Made by a program: the position numbers and the translations under genes. From contig CAIKNP010000003.1 in NCBI GenBank assembly GCA_903828785.1, positions 1 through 64,000 of the forward strand: a DNA stretch of 64,000 nt. Reading direction: 5' to 3'. Position 1 is the first letter of the stretch. Each line of letters begins with the position of its first letter. Positions 1 to 8,562 of the stretch are shown in pieces. This stretch comes from an uncultured Actinomycetes bacterium. Its GTDB lineage: Bacteria; Actinomycetota; Acidimicrobiia; Acidimicrobiales; RAAP-2. The notes beneath the pieces were generated by a model. The model did no database searches. It saw only the letters and a list, made by a program, of their open reading frames with translations, and was not told the DNA's origin.

Positions 1-280
1 GTCTTTGGACTGAGGCTGGGCTGCGCTTAGAAGACCGGACTGGAGGTCTTTCGGCGGAGATCTGGTGACGGAAAAAGTCCTGGGATTAGTTGGGGGTGTG
101 GGGACCTATGAAATTCGTGGTGCAGAAGACTGTCGAGGGTTTCCCCCCTAGTATCAAGCGAAACCGAAAGTTCCTCTCTAACAAAAGTTGAAGCGGCGTT
201 CCCTTTTGTCTTTCCTTTCGTCCCCGCTGTACCTCATTTATGTCGTTTTTCGGCGGAAGTCCCTCTCTCCCCCGAGGCAA
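1..280. other. left-edge stretch without a recognisable gene
   Basis: I see no convincing gene here. The only frame of any length (minus strand, 86-310) runs into the tRNA-Asn gene and resembles no family. A short inverted repeat (AAGACC at 31-36, GGTCTT at 45-50) lacks a T-run, so it is not a clear terminator. Confidence 0.4.
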
Positions 281-356
281 TGGCTCCCAGAGCAGGACTC
301 GAACCTGCAACCTAGCGATTAACAGTCGCTTGCTCTGCCAATTGAGCTATCTGGGA
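281..356 (-). tRNA. tRNA-Asn (anticodon GTT)
   Basis: The minus strand folds into a full cloverleaf: a 7-bp acceptor stem (TCCCAGA with TCTGGGA), an anticodon loop CTGTTAA giving GTT, and a standard T-loop GTTCGAGTC. The 3' CCA is encoded (read from 283-281), giving 76 bases in all. It stands alone upstream of nothing on its strand within the window. Confidence 0.97.
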
Positions 357-399
357 ATGAACCCGGAGGGCACCAAACCTTAGCACCGCCCCCACCCCC

Positions 400-1221
400 C
401 TATTGCTGGTCCAGCCAGGCTTGGAGTCGCTGCGCTTGCGGACTTTCCCGGACGGCACGCCGACACTTCTCCAAACGTTTGCTCATGCCTTGTCGCGATA
501 TGCCTTGGCTTCGAGCAATTTCCTCTATCGACATCGTCCGGTGGGCGAATTGCCAGAAGGAATCGAAATCCGCCCCGCAGAGTTGCCGGAGCTCGTTGAT
601 CACCCAGGCCGGGGCGTCGTGCGTATCGACGTCGGGTTCCCTGCTGGCCGGGTCAAAGTCGGGACTGTCTTGGTGACGATCGGCGAATCGCTGGTTGGTC
701 TCCATAATGTCGCGAGCGAGATTTTGGGAAATTCCCAGTTTCGCGGCGACTTCACGAACGCCGAAACTTCGATTCAAATCAGTACGCAAGAGCTTCTGTA
801 AGGCCAGCACGAGGGCCATTTCGTGTTCGCTCAACCCCGCCTGCTGACGAATCGCCTGATTCACTAACTTGGTGATCCAGGGATAGGCGTAGGTCGAGAA
901 CCGTATACCGCGACTGGGATCAAAACGGCGCAAAGCGTTAGCGAGGCCTTCGACTCCCGCCAGTTCAAGGTCCTCGCTGGCAAAACTAAAGCCGCGCTCC
1001 TTCACGCGACGGCGCACCAAGCCCAGGGTGGCGCACAGGAGGGTCGATTCAGCGTCCTTGCCTTGGTTGACGGCACGCTGTAGTCGGCGCCGCTCCGCCG
1101 GGGTGAGCGTTTCGCTGAGTCGCTGAGCCGCCTCACGACCGCGAGCAATGTGTGGGAGGAGTTCGCGTTCCTCGGCCACCGTGAGTGGGGCCAGCAGGGT
1201 TAGACCCCCGACCGTACTCAC
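400..1221 (-). CDS. short sigma-70 family RNA polymerase sigma factor
   Basis: This protein directs RNA polymerase to promoters. A region 1.2-like helix lies near residues 10-35. A well-kept region 2 follows, with an LELAGVEGLANALRRFDPS block and FSTYAYPWI, matching the core-binding and -10-recognition helices of primary sigmas. A region 3-like helix-turn-helix follows, and region 4 (SIEEIARSQGISRQGMSKRL) lies near the C-terminus. At 273 residues it is shorter than a primary RpoD and lacks region 1.1. I chose the GTG at 1221 because it overlaps the dnaG TGA stop (GTGA), implying translational coupling; an upstream ATG at 1248 would overlap dnaG by 31 bases. Its place behind dnaG is that of rpoD in the macromolecular-synthesis operon, but it may be an alternative sigma of that lineage. 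Confidence 0.85.
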   Translation of the reverse strand: MSTVGGLTLLAPLTVAEERELLPHIARGREAAQRLSETLTPAERRRLQRAVNQGKDAESTLLCATLGLVRRRVKERGFSFASEDLELAGVEGLANALRRFDPSRGIRFSTYAYPWITKLVNQAIRQQAGLSEHEMALVLALQKLLRTDLNRSFGVREVAAKLGISQNLARDIMETNQRFADRHQDSPDFDPASREPDVDTHDAPAWVINELRQLCGADFDSFWQFAHRTMSIEEIARSQGISRQGMSKRLEKCRRAVRESPQAQRLQAWLDQQ

Positions 1222-3032
1222 GCGTCGCCACCGCGTGCGACGAGCCACTCGCGCAGATCGACTTCACTGCTGGCCGCCTCGGGACCCTGCAAGAGATCGA
1301 GACGTTGCTTGACGTCACGAATAGTCGCCATGGCGAGGTCCGGGCTTAAGGCCCCACTGCGCAAATCACGTTCGATGTCCTTCATCGCTGCGGCCACCGC
1401 ACCGCGAAGTAACTGCGAAACCACCGCGCTGACGTCGTCGTGCGTGTAGCTTCGATCGAGTTCGCTGACGGCGAGTTCACTCAGCACCCTCGCGGCTTCT
1501 GATTCACCGGCTCGTTCCAGCTGGTCAATGACTTGGCTGAGCGGAAGCCCCTTTGCAATCCCCACGAAAATTTCGCGTTGCGTCGGGTGCACAAAAAACT
1601 GCTCCACTAATCGACCGGCGACGAGTTCCGGTGCAAAAAGAGCGAGTCGCAGGGCTTCGAGCCCTGGTCGAGGCAGCGCCTCGGCGCTGCGCGTGGGGCG
1701 CTCGACGACGTCGCGCGACTGGGGCGCATTCGGATTGCGAGCCATTTCGAGAACGCGGGGCCGCAGCGCCGCGACATCGATGCGCAAACGGTCCGCGACC
1801 GTCAGGAGGTATTGATCGCGCACCAAGTCGCTCGGGTGCTCGGCCAGCACCCGCAGCGCCGCTTCGGCGGCCCGAGCTCGGCCTTCGGGACTCGAGAGGT
1901 TGGCGGTGTCGAGCACCCGTTCGAGGCGGAACTGCAGAAAAGGCACGGCATTCGCAATGGCGTCGCGCAAGGCCTGGGGGTCGCGTTGGGCGAGTTCGGC
2001 CGGATCGGATCCCTGGGGAAGGCGGGCGACGGCGACGTCCACGTCGTGCAGCTTCTCCCACTGGTATACCGAAGCGGCGGCTGACTGCCCAGCGCTATCG
2101 GCGTCGTAGGCGAGCACGATGCGCTTGGCGAAGTTTTTCATCACGCGAAAGTGGTCTTCACCCAGCGCCGTCCCGCACGTGGCCACCGCCCGTGGCAGGC
2201 CCGCGACGAAACAAGCGATCACGTCGGTGTAGCCCTCGCATACAATGATTTCCCCCGACTTAATAATGTCGTCCTTCGCCCAGTTGAGGGCGTAGAGGGT
2301 GCGGCGCTTCGAGTAAATCGCGGTCTCGGGCGAGTTCTTGTACTTCGGCTCGCTACGACCATCGGCGCGCGTCGGGGCTCCGGGCAAGATGCGCCCACCC
2401 ACCGCAATCGCCTTGCCCGACGTGTCAAAGATTGGAAAGATAATGCGCGAGCGCAGGGCATCTTGTTTGCGCTCGCGAGAATTCACGAAGCCCAACCCGG
2501 TTCCTTCGAGCACCTTGGGCGTCAGCCGAAGCGACCCGACGAGGGCATCCCATTCGTCCGGGGCCCAACCCAGCTTGAACTGACGGGCGAGCTCCCCGTT
2601 AATGCCCCGAGTCTTGAGATACTCGCGCGCGTTTCGCGCGTCGGGTGCCTTGAGGAGGCGGTCGTGGTACCACTCGACCGCACGGTCCATGGCGTCCAAG
2701 AACTCGGCCTTGTCCTTGCGCGCCGGTCCGGCACTCTCGTCGTCGTGCAATTCAATACCGGCACGGTCGGCCAGAAGTCGCACGGCGTCGATGAAGTCCA
2801 TTCGCAGCATTTCGCGCACGAAGGTAATTTGGTCGCCCGAAACTCGACAACCAAAACAGTAGTAGCGACCTTCTTCGGCATTCACCGAGAACGATGGTGA
2901 CTTTTCACCATGGAAGGGACACAATCCCGTCCAACGACGCCCCACTTTCTTTAGGGCCACGTGTTCGGTGATGAGGGCGACAATGTCTGTCGCTGAACGC
3001 ACCTGCGCAATCTCCGCTTCCGATATGGCCAT
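1218..3032 (-). CDS. dnaG: DNA primase DnaG
   Basis: Primase makes the RNA primers for DNA replication. The 604-residue protein starts with the CHC2 zinc finger (CPFH near residue 38, then CFGC about 20 residues on). The DnaG N-terminal catalytic domain follows, then a Toprim domain (IIVCEGYTDVIA and VLAYDADSAG) and a helicase-interaction C-terminal region. Length and domain order are normal for bacterial DnaG. The ATG start at 3032 lies about 70 bases from the divergent ABC exporter gene. It is the first gene of a two-gene unit with the short sigma factor, whose start overlaps its stop. Confidence 0.97.
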   Translation of the reverse strand: MAISEAEIAQVRSATDIVALITEHVALKKVGRRWTGLCPFHGEKSPSFSVNAEEGRYYCFGCRVSGDQITFVREMLRMDFIDAVRLLADRAGIELHDDESAGPARKDKAEFLDAMDRAVEWYHDRLLKAPDARNAREYLKTRGINGELARQFKLGWAPDEWDALVGSLRLTPKVLEGTGLGFVNSRERKQDALRSRIIFPIFDTSGKAIAVGGRILPGAPTRADGRSEPKYKNSPETAIYSKRRTLYALNWAKDDIIKSGEIIVCEGYTDVIACFVAGLPRAVATCGTALGEDHFRVMKNFAKRIVLAYDADSAGQSAAASVYQWEKLHDVDVAVARLPQGSDPAELAQRDPQALRDAIANAVPFLQFRLERVLDTANLSSPEGRARAAEAALRVLAEHPSDLVRDQYLLTVADRLRIDVAALRPRVLEMARNPNAPQSRDVVERPTRSAEALPRPGLEALRLALFAPELVAGRLVEQFFVHPTQREIFVGIAKGLPLSQVIDQLERAGESEAARVLSELAVSELDRSYTHDDVSAVVSQLLRGAVAAAMKDIERDLRSGALSPDLAMATIRDVKQRLDLLQGPEAASSEVDLREWLVARGGDA

Positions 3033-3100
3033 TCATAGAAGGTACCGGTTCTACAACTCGCTTCCGACACCGTCCCACAAAGTCTCTCTAAACTGGGAAA

Positions 3101-4090
3101 ATGAGCACCTTCGCCGTTGAAGCCCACGACATTGTTCGATCGTTCAAAGACGGCGAAGTGCAAGCCCTCAAGGGTGTGAGCTTGATGGTCCCGCGGGGCG
3201 AAGTCTTCGGACTGCTCGGACCCAACGGCTCGGGCAAAACGACCATGGTGCGCATCCTCTCCACCATCTTGGCGCCCAACGGTGGCTACGCCACGGTTGA
3301 CGGCTTCGATGTCGTCAAGCAACCCGACGCCGTGCGCCGCCGCATTGGCCTGGCTGGCCAGTACGCCACCGTCGACGAGAATCTCACCGGTTTCGAAAAC
3401 CTCCGAATGATCGGCTCACTCAATCACCTGAAAAAGTCATACGTCATTTCACGAGCCAACGAGTTGCTCGCCCAGTTCGGCCTCAGTGACGCCGCGAATC
3501 GAACAACCAAGGGCTATTCCGGTGGTATGCGCCGGCGTCTCGACCTCGCTGCCGCTCTGGTAGCGCACCCTCCAATTCTCTTCCTCGACGAACCCACTAC
3601 GGGGCTCGACCCCCAGAGTCGCCAAGATTTGTGGGGCATTATTGAAAATCTGGTTGAGGGCGGCACCACCGTTCTTCTCACTACCCAGTATCTCGAAGAG
3701 GCCGACCGTTTGGCCAAGCAGCTCGTCGTCCTCAACAAGGGCAGCATCATTGCCCAGGGCACGAGTGCCGAACTCAAGGCCCAGTTGGGAACCACCGTCC
3801 TGGCGCTCACCTTTGCGTCGACCGACGACGCCGCTCGGGGTCTGGAACTGGTACGTGAGCTTTCCGATAAGCCCGCCAACGTCGAAGGCAGTCTTATCGA
3901 GCTCACGCTCGATAACGGTCCTCGGGCCGCTGCCGACGCCCTACGGCGTTTAGACGGTGGTGGCATTACCGTCACTGGACTGAACCTTCGCGAACCGAGC
4001 CTGGACGACGTTTTTCTCAATCTGACGGGTCACAAAGCCGAGGACGAGGTCCCGGCCGACGTTCGCCCATCTCGAAAGGCCGGCAAATGA
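3101..4090 (+). CDS. DrrA-like ABC exporter ATP-binding protein
   Basis: This is the ATPase of an ABC-2 type exporter of the daunorubicin-resistance (DrrA) family, which couples ATP hydrolysis to export of drugs or lipids. It shows Walker A (GPNGSGKTT, near residue 39), the signature YSGGMRRRL, Walker B (ILFLDEP) and a switch histidine that is Gln-like in LLTTQYLEEAD, as is usual in DrrA proteins. The DrrA-type C-terminal extension (residues about 230-329) is present. The stop overlaps the ATG of the permease gene by four bases, so the two form an operon. The substrate cannot be told from sequence. Confidence 0.92.
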   Translation: MSTFAVEAHDIVRSFKDGEVQALKGVSLMVPRGEVFGLLGPNGSGKTTMVRILSTILAPNGGYATVDGFDVVKQPDAVRRRIGLAGQYATVDENLTGFENLRMIGSLNHLKKSYVISRANELLAQFGLSDAANRTTKGYSGGMRRRLDLAAALVAHPPILFLDEPTTGLDPQSRQDLWGIIENLVEGGTTVLLTTQYLEEADRLAKQLVVLNKGSIIAQGTSAELKAQLGTTVLALTFASTDDAARGLELVRELSDKPANVEGSLIELTLDNGPRAAADALRRLDGGGITVTGLNLREPSLDDVFLNLTGHKAEDEVPADVRPSRKAGK

Positions 4091-4884
4091 CCGACATCAT
4101 GCACGACGACCGAAGCGCCTTTGCTTGGGCGATGAGCGACGTCTTAACCATTGCCCGGCGCAACATACTGGCCCTCGTGCGCATTCCAAGTTCGCTGGTC
4201 TTCGCCATTTTGCAACCCATCATGTTTGTTTTGCTGTTCCGCTACGTCTTCGCTGGCGCCATTCCCGTCGGGGCCAATTTCGGTAGTTACGTCAACTACC
4301 TCATTCCAGGCATTCTGGTTCAAACGACAATCTTTGGAGCCGTCGGGACCGCGATTGGTCTCGCCGAAGACCTGCAACGAGGACTGATTGAGCGCTTTCG
4401 GGCCTTGCCCATGGCTCGAATGGCGGTCCTCGCGGGACGTACCGTTTCCGACCTCGCTCGTAACATTCTCATTCTGCTGGTGATCACTGGCATCGGCTTC
4501 CTCGTCGGATTTAGTCCTGGCGGAAGTTTCGTCGCCTACCTACAGGCCAGTCTCTTGATGCTCAGCTTCGCCTACTGCCTCTCCTGGGGTTTTGCCTACA
4601 TTGGCTTGGCCGCGCCGAATTCCGAAACGGCTCAGGCCATGACCTTTCCGCTGATTTTCCCCCTGACCTTTGCGTCGTCAATCTTTGTTCCACTGCAGTC
4701 GATGCCATCGTGGTTGCAGGTTTTCGCGCGCAACCAACCGGTCAGCCAGACGGCCGAAGCCGTTCGCGGCCTCATGTTGGGTGTGCCCCACGGTAACGCC
4801 ACGTACATTTCTCTCGCTTGGGCCCTCGGGGCCTTGTGTCTGCTCGGCCCCCTGTCGACGCGCGTCTATAAAAAAGTCGCCTAG
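4087..4884 (+). CDS. ABC-2 type (DrrB-like) exporter permease
   Basis: This is the membrane partner of the preceding ATPase. Its 265 residues contain about six hydrophobic segments (first near residues 35-60), and the ABC-2 signature region is recognisable around the loop ERFRALPMARMAVLAGR, typical of DrrB permeases. It starts with an ATGA overlap with the ATPase gene and ends just before the MFS gene, so all three may be cotranscribed. A drug or lipid efflux role is inferred from the family only. Confidence 0.9.
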   Translation: MTDIMHDDRSAFAWAMSDVLTIARRNILALVRIPSSLVFAILQPIMFVLLFRYVFAGAIPVGANFGSYVNYLIPGILVQTTIFGAVGTAIGLAEDLQRGLIERFRALPMARMAVLAGRTVSDLARNILILLVITGIGFLVGFSPGGSFVAYLQASLLMLSFAYCLSWGFAYIGLAAPNSETAQAMTFPLIFPLTFASSIFVPLQSMPSWLQVFARNQPVSQTAEAVRGLMLGVPHGNATYISLAWALGALCLLGPLSTRVYKKVA

Positions 4885-4904
4885 TCGTGAATCACGGGAC
4901 GGGC

Positions 4905-6065
4905 ATGAGCCGCTCCCTCACGTGGTTACTCGCGGTGGCCATTGGCTTAACGGTGGCCAACATGTACTACCTCATGCCGCTACTCAATCAAATTCGTGGC
5001 GATTTAGGGACCTCCACTTTCGCGGCTTCCTTGCTGGTGACTTACTCCCAGTTTGGCTACGGCCTCGGACTCTTCTTCGTGCTTCCGCTCGGAGACATCT
5101 TTCGCCGACGCGTGCTCATCGTGGTCGTGGTGGCGGGTTCCGCCGTGGCGATGGCGGGCCAGTCACTCGTTCACTCCTACGCCCCCTTCGCTCTCTTGTG
5201 CGTCCTCGTGGGGCTGGGGGCCGTGGCCTCGCACATCATGATTCCCCTCGGGGCGGACCTCGCCAAACCCGAACAGCGTGGTCGGATCATGGGGCGACTC
5301 ATGACGGGGCTTCTCGCCGGTGTCGTCTTGTCTCGAACCGCGGCCGGCGCCGTTACCGCGGCCTTTGGCTGGCAGAGCATCTACACCATCTCGGCCGTTT
5401 TGATGACCGTGCTCGCTGCGGTCCTGTGGCGGGTCGTTCCGAACGAGCCCCATCGTGCGCACCTGCCCTACCGCAGTCTGCTGGCGCGCGGGAGTCGCTT
5501 ACTGGTGTCGTCTTCGCTCCTCCGTCGCCGCAGCTGGTTGGGCGGGGCCGTTTTTGGCGGCCTTACGGTGATGTGGACGAGTTTGGCTTTCCACTTAGCC
5601 GCGGCCCCTTTTCACTACTCCTCGGGAGTCATTGGGCTCTTTGGTCTCGTCGCCTTGGGTGGCTTACTGGCCGCCAACGTGGCGGGGCACCAGGCCGATC
5701 AACGCCGCACACGCCGAAGCTCAATAGTCGCGGGCATTTTTATGTGTACCGGTTTCGCGATAATGCTGTTCTGGTCGGGTTCGGTGGTGGCCATGTGCGT
5801 AGGCATTATCTTCATTGACGTCGCCACCCAGAGCATGCAGATTTCCAACCAGTCCATCATCTTCACCATTGCGGCCGACCAGCGCTCGTCGATCAACTCG
5901 GCGTACATGTTGGTCTTCTATCTGGGTGGGGCCATTGGTTCCTTGGCCACCGGTTACGCCTACAGCCACTTCGGTTGGCACGGTTCGTGCTTCGCGGGGC
6001 TGTTGTTCGGACTGGCGGCGGTGATTCCCTCGGTCTTTCTACCCTCCGAAGCGCTGGAGCACTAG
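4905..6065 (+). CDS. MFS transporter
   Basis: This 386-residue protein is a 12-helix major facilitator with the inter-helix loop motif LGDIFRRRVL (the motif A position, after helix 2). It resembles the small drug/sugar antiporter group (YnfM/arabinose-efflux-like). I chose the ATG at 4905, which follows a GGGACGG ribosome site; a GTG at 4887 is in frame but has no such site. It sits 20 bases after the DrrAB-like exporter, suggesting an efflux operon. It converges on glyS with only 25 bases between the stop codons. Substrate unknown. Confidence 0.88.
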   Translation: MSRSLTWLLAVAIGLTVANMYYLMPLLNQIRGDLGTSTFAASLLVTYSQFGYGLGLFFVLPLGDIFRRRVLIVVVVAGSAVAMAGQSLVHSYAPFALLCVLVGLGAVASHIMIPLGADLAKPEQRGRIMGRLMTGLLAGVVLSRTAAGAVTAAFGWQSIYTISAVLMTVLAAVLWRVVPNEPHRAHLPYRSLLARGSRLLVSSSLLRRRSWLGGAVFGGLTVMWTSLAFHLAAAPFHYSSGVIGLFGLVALGGLLAANVAGHQADQRRTRRSSIVAGIFMCTGFAIMLFWSGSVVAMCVGIIFIDVATQSMQISNQSIIFTIAADQRSSINSAYMLVFYLGGAIGSLATGYAYSHFGWHGSCFAGLLFGLAAVIPSVFLPSEALEH

Positions 6066-6090
6066 CGACGGGTCCTCGGGGGATGGAGGA

Positions 6091-7407
6091 CTACTGGGTG
6101 CGCGTGCGCAAGGTGGCGAGCAGTTCGCCGATGGGAATACGCACTTGCTCGGTGGTGTCGCGGTCGCGAACAGTGACCGCGTCGTCGTTGAGCGAGTCAA
6201 AGTCCACCGTGATGCACAGGGGTGTACCCACCTCGTCTTGGCGACGGTAGCGCCGGCCAATCGACTGCGTTACGTCGTAATCGCAACTGAAGTGTGGCTG
6301 GAGAATCTCCAACACTCGTTGGCTCACGCCTTGCAATTCGGGCTTTTTCGACAGGGGCAACACCGCCACCTGGTAGGGCGCGAGTCGCCAGTCCAGGCGC
6401 AGAACGGTACGCACCTCACCCTCCACCTCATCCTCGTGGTACGCGGCGAGCAGGAAGGCCATCATGGCCCGGGTGGCGCCAGCGGCCGGTTCGATGACGT
6501 AGGGGGTGTAGCGCTCGTTGGCGGCCTGGTCGTAGTACTCGAGCTTGACCCCCGAATGGACCGAGTGCTGCGTGAGGTCGTAGTCTCCCCGATTAGCGAT
6601 GCCCTCCAGTTCGTCCCAGCCCCAGGGGTAGCGGTATTCCACGTCCGTGGTACCGCGACTGTAGTGAGAGAGATCCGCCAGTTCGTGCTCGTGCAGGCGC
6701 AATTGATCGGCCGGAATGCCGAGGTCGAGGTACCAATTGAGACGCTGCTCGATCCAGTAGCGGTACCACTGCTCCGCTTCGGCGGGCGGAACGAAGTATT
6801 CCATTTCCATCTGCTCGAACTCACGGGTGCGGAACACGAAGTTCTGAGGGGTGATCTCGTTGCGGAAGGACTTGCCTACTTGGGCGATGCCGAAGGGTGG
6901 CTTCTTGCGTGAAGTGGTGAGCACGTTGTTGAAGTTCGTGAACATGCCCTGCGCCGTCTCCGGTCGCAGGTACGCGGTCGCCCCGTCACCCTCGACGGGC
7001 CCCGCCTGGGTCTTGAACATCAGGTTGAAGGCGCGTGACTCGGTGAACTGAGTGGAACCGCAATTGGGGCAGACGCCGTCAATCTTGTCCTCGCGAAAGC
7101 GACCGTGGCACTTGAGGCAGTCGACCAGTGGGTCGGTGAAGGTTTCGAGGTGCCCCGAAGCCGCCCACACGGCCGGCGGACCGAGGATGGCCGCGTCGAG
7201 ACCGACCACGTCGTGTCGCAGCTGCACCATTGAACGCCACCAGGCATTCTTGACGTTGCGCAGCATGTTGACACCCAAGGGGCCGTAGTCATAGGTGGAG
7301 CGGAATCCCCCGTAAATGTCGGCCGACTGAAAGATAAAGCCGCGACGCTTCGCCAAATTAATGACTTTGTCGAGTAGTTCCGGGTCGTGAGGAGGGGTGG
7401 AATCCAT
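6091..7407 (-). CDS. glyS: glycyl-tRNA synthetase (single-chain, dimeric type)
   Basis: This enzyme charges tRNA-Gly. The 438-residue protein is the alpha2, archaeal/eukaryotic-like class II type used by actinobacteria, not the GlyQ-GlyS tetramer. Visible marks are the N-terminal FIFQSADIYGGFRSTYDYGP, the motif 2 and 3 regions around LRPETAQGMFTNF, a zinc site (CLKCHGRF and CPNCGS), and an anticodon-binding domain from about residue 340. It starts 51 bases after the end of hemW on the same strand, with a GC-rich inverted repeat in the gap. Confidence 0.97.
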   Translation of the reverse strand: MDSTPPHDPELLDKVINLAKRRGFIFQSADIYGGFRSTYDYGPLGVNMLRNVKNAWWRSMVQLRHDVVGLDAAILGPPAVWAASGHLETFTDPLVDCLKCHGRFREDKIDGVCPNCGSTQFTESRAFNLMFKTQAGPVEGDGATAYLRPETAQGMFTNFNNVLTTSRKKPPFGIAQVGKSFRNEITPQNFVFRTREFEQMEMEYFVPPAEAEQWYRYWIEQRLNWYLDLGIPADQLRLHEHELADLSHYSRGTTDVEYRYPWGWDELEGIANRGDYDLTQHSVHSGVKLEYYDQAANERYTPYVIEPAAGATRAMMAFLLAAYHEDEVEGEVRTVLRLDWRLAPYQVAVLPLSKKPELQGVSQRVLEILQPHFSCDYDVTQSIGRRYRRQDEVGTPLCITVDFDSLNDDAVTVRDRDTTEQVRIPIGELLATLRTRTQ

Positions 7408-7423
7408 AGACCTAGGCTAGTGG

Positions 7424-7439
7424 AGCCCGCTGGCGGGCT
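7424..7439. repeat. inverted repeat between hemW and glyS
   Basis: AGCCCGC and GCGGGCT face each other across two bases (effectively a 6-bp stem with a four-base loop). No T-run follows on either strand, so it is not a classical terminator. It could modulate the hemW-glyS readthrough message. Confidence 0.35.
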
Positions 7440-7458
7440 AGAGCCCGCTCTGGTGCGA

Positions 7459-8559
7459 CTAGGGAGTTGAGCGCAAACGCAATATGACTTGGTTCGCCAC
7501 TAAGCGAGCGCCGGGGGTAAGGACCACTCGATTATTCTCCACCTGCACCAGGTGCGCGATTTCCTCGAGCGAGTCGAAGGCTTCGACGGGAACGCCGCGA
7601 CGAGTTCGCAGCGCCAAGGAGTCTCGTTCAAAATTCTGCGCTGCCTGGTCGAGAAATTCCTCGCCGCCTAAGGGGCGTTCACCCCGCGCCACCATGGCGA
7701 TATAGCGATCGGGGGTGCGCACGTTCCAGAAACGGCGCCCCCGCTGGTGGCTATGGGCCGCCGAACCAAAGCCCACGTAGTCACCGTGATCCCAGTAGAC
7801 GTGGTTATGACGACACTCGTGTCCGGGTAGGGCCCAGTTCGATATTTCTTCCCACTGGTATCCCTCGGACTCTAAGGTCGACCCCACGAGGTCGTAGGCA
7901 TCGGCCGTGTCGTCCTCGTCCGGATGGCGACTTGGATCACGCCCTAGTGGGGTCGAGGCCTCGGGCGTAAGGGCGTAACAAGAAATGTGGGGTGGCGGGT
8001 TCTCGAGTGTGAGCAAGTCGGCGAGAGTGGCGCGAACGTCGTCGAGCGTTTCGGCCCGGGACCCCACGATGAGGTCCATGTTCCAGCTCGCGAATCCCAC
8101 ATCGTGGGTGAGGCGAGCCACCTCCTCGTGGGCCATCGTCCCGTGGCCCCGTCCCAAGTCGGCCAGCACCGCCGCCTGAGTCGACTGGACTCCGTAACTC
8201 ATGCGAGTGACGCCCCCGTCGCGGTAGGCCGTCAGGCGTTCTCGAGTGGCGTCTTCGGGATTGCACTCAACCGTGACCTCGCAGTCGTCACTACGTTCGA
8301 GCGCGTCAAGAATGGACAGCAGTTGCTCGGGCGTGAGGCGCGAGGGTGTGCCACCTCCAAAGAAAATCGACGTCGCCGCCGGGAGTCCTTGCTCTCTGGC
8401 CCAGGCAATTTCTTGAAGAACGGCGGCCACGTAGGTGTCTCGCAGATGGTCCCGGTCGTCGTAGGTGGCGAAGGCGCAGTAGTCGCAGCGATGCGCACAA
8501 AAGGGGACATGCACGTAGACGCCAAAGGCGTCAGCGACATCCAGCGGGGCGGCGTTCAC
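7459..8559 (-). CDS. hemW: HemW-type radical SAM heme chaperone (coproporphyrinogen III oxidase-like)
   Basis: The protein belongs to the HemN/HemW radical SAM family. The cluster-binding motif CX3CX2C (CAHRCDYC) lies near residue 21, followed by GGGTPS. The C-terminal HemN domain is present. At 366 residues it has the shorter HemW size, so a heme-delivery role is more likely than oxygen-independent coproporphyrinogen oxidase activity. Databases often call it HemN. The start is a GTG three bases after the photolyase stop, so both belong to one transcript. Confidence 0.88.
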   Translation of the reverse strand: MNAAPLDVADAFGVYVHVPFCAHRCDYCAFATYDDRDHLRDTYVAAVLQEIAWAREQGLPAATSIFFGGGTPSRLTPEQLLSILDALERSDDCEVTVECNPEDATRERLTAYRDGGVTRMSYGVQSTQAAVLADLGRGHGTMAHEEVARLTHDVGFASWNMDLIVGSRAETLDDVRATLADLLTLENPPPHISCYALTPEASTPLGRDPSRHPDEDDTADAYDLVGSTLESEGYQWEEISNWALPGHECRHNHVYWDHGDYVGFGSAAHSHQRGRRFWNVRTPDRYIAMVARGERPLGGEEFLDQAAQNFERDSLALRTRRGVPVEAFDSLEEIAHLVQVENNRVVLTPGARLVANQVILRLRSTP

Positions 8560-8562
8560 GGC

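Noticed and set aside
86-310. Minus-strand frame of 74 codons
   Set aside because: It enters the tRNA-Asn gene and has no family resemblance or ribosome site.
4670-5818. Long plus-strand frame across the exporter permease and MFS genes
   Set aside because: It is out of frame with both real genes; its composition (Arg, Ser, Gly runs) is that of a shadow frame in GC-rich coding sequence.
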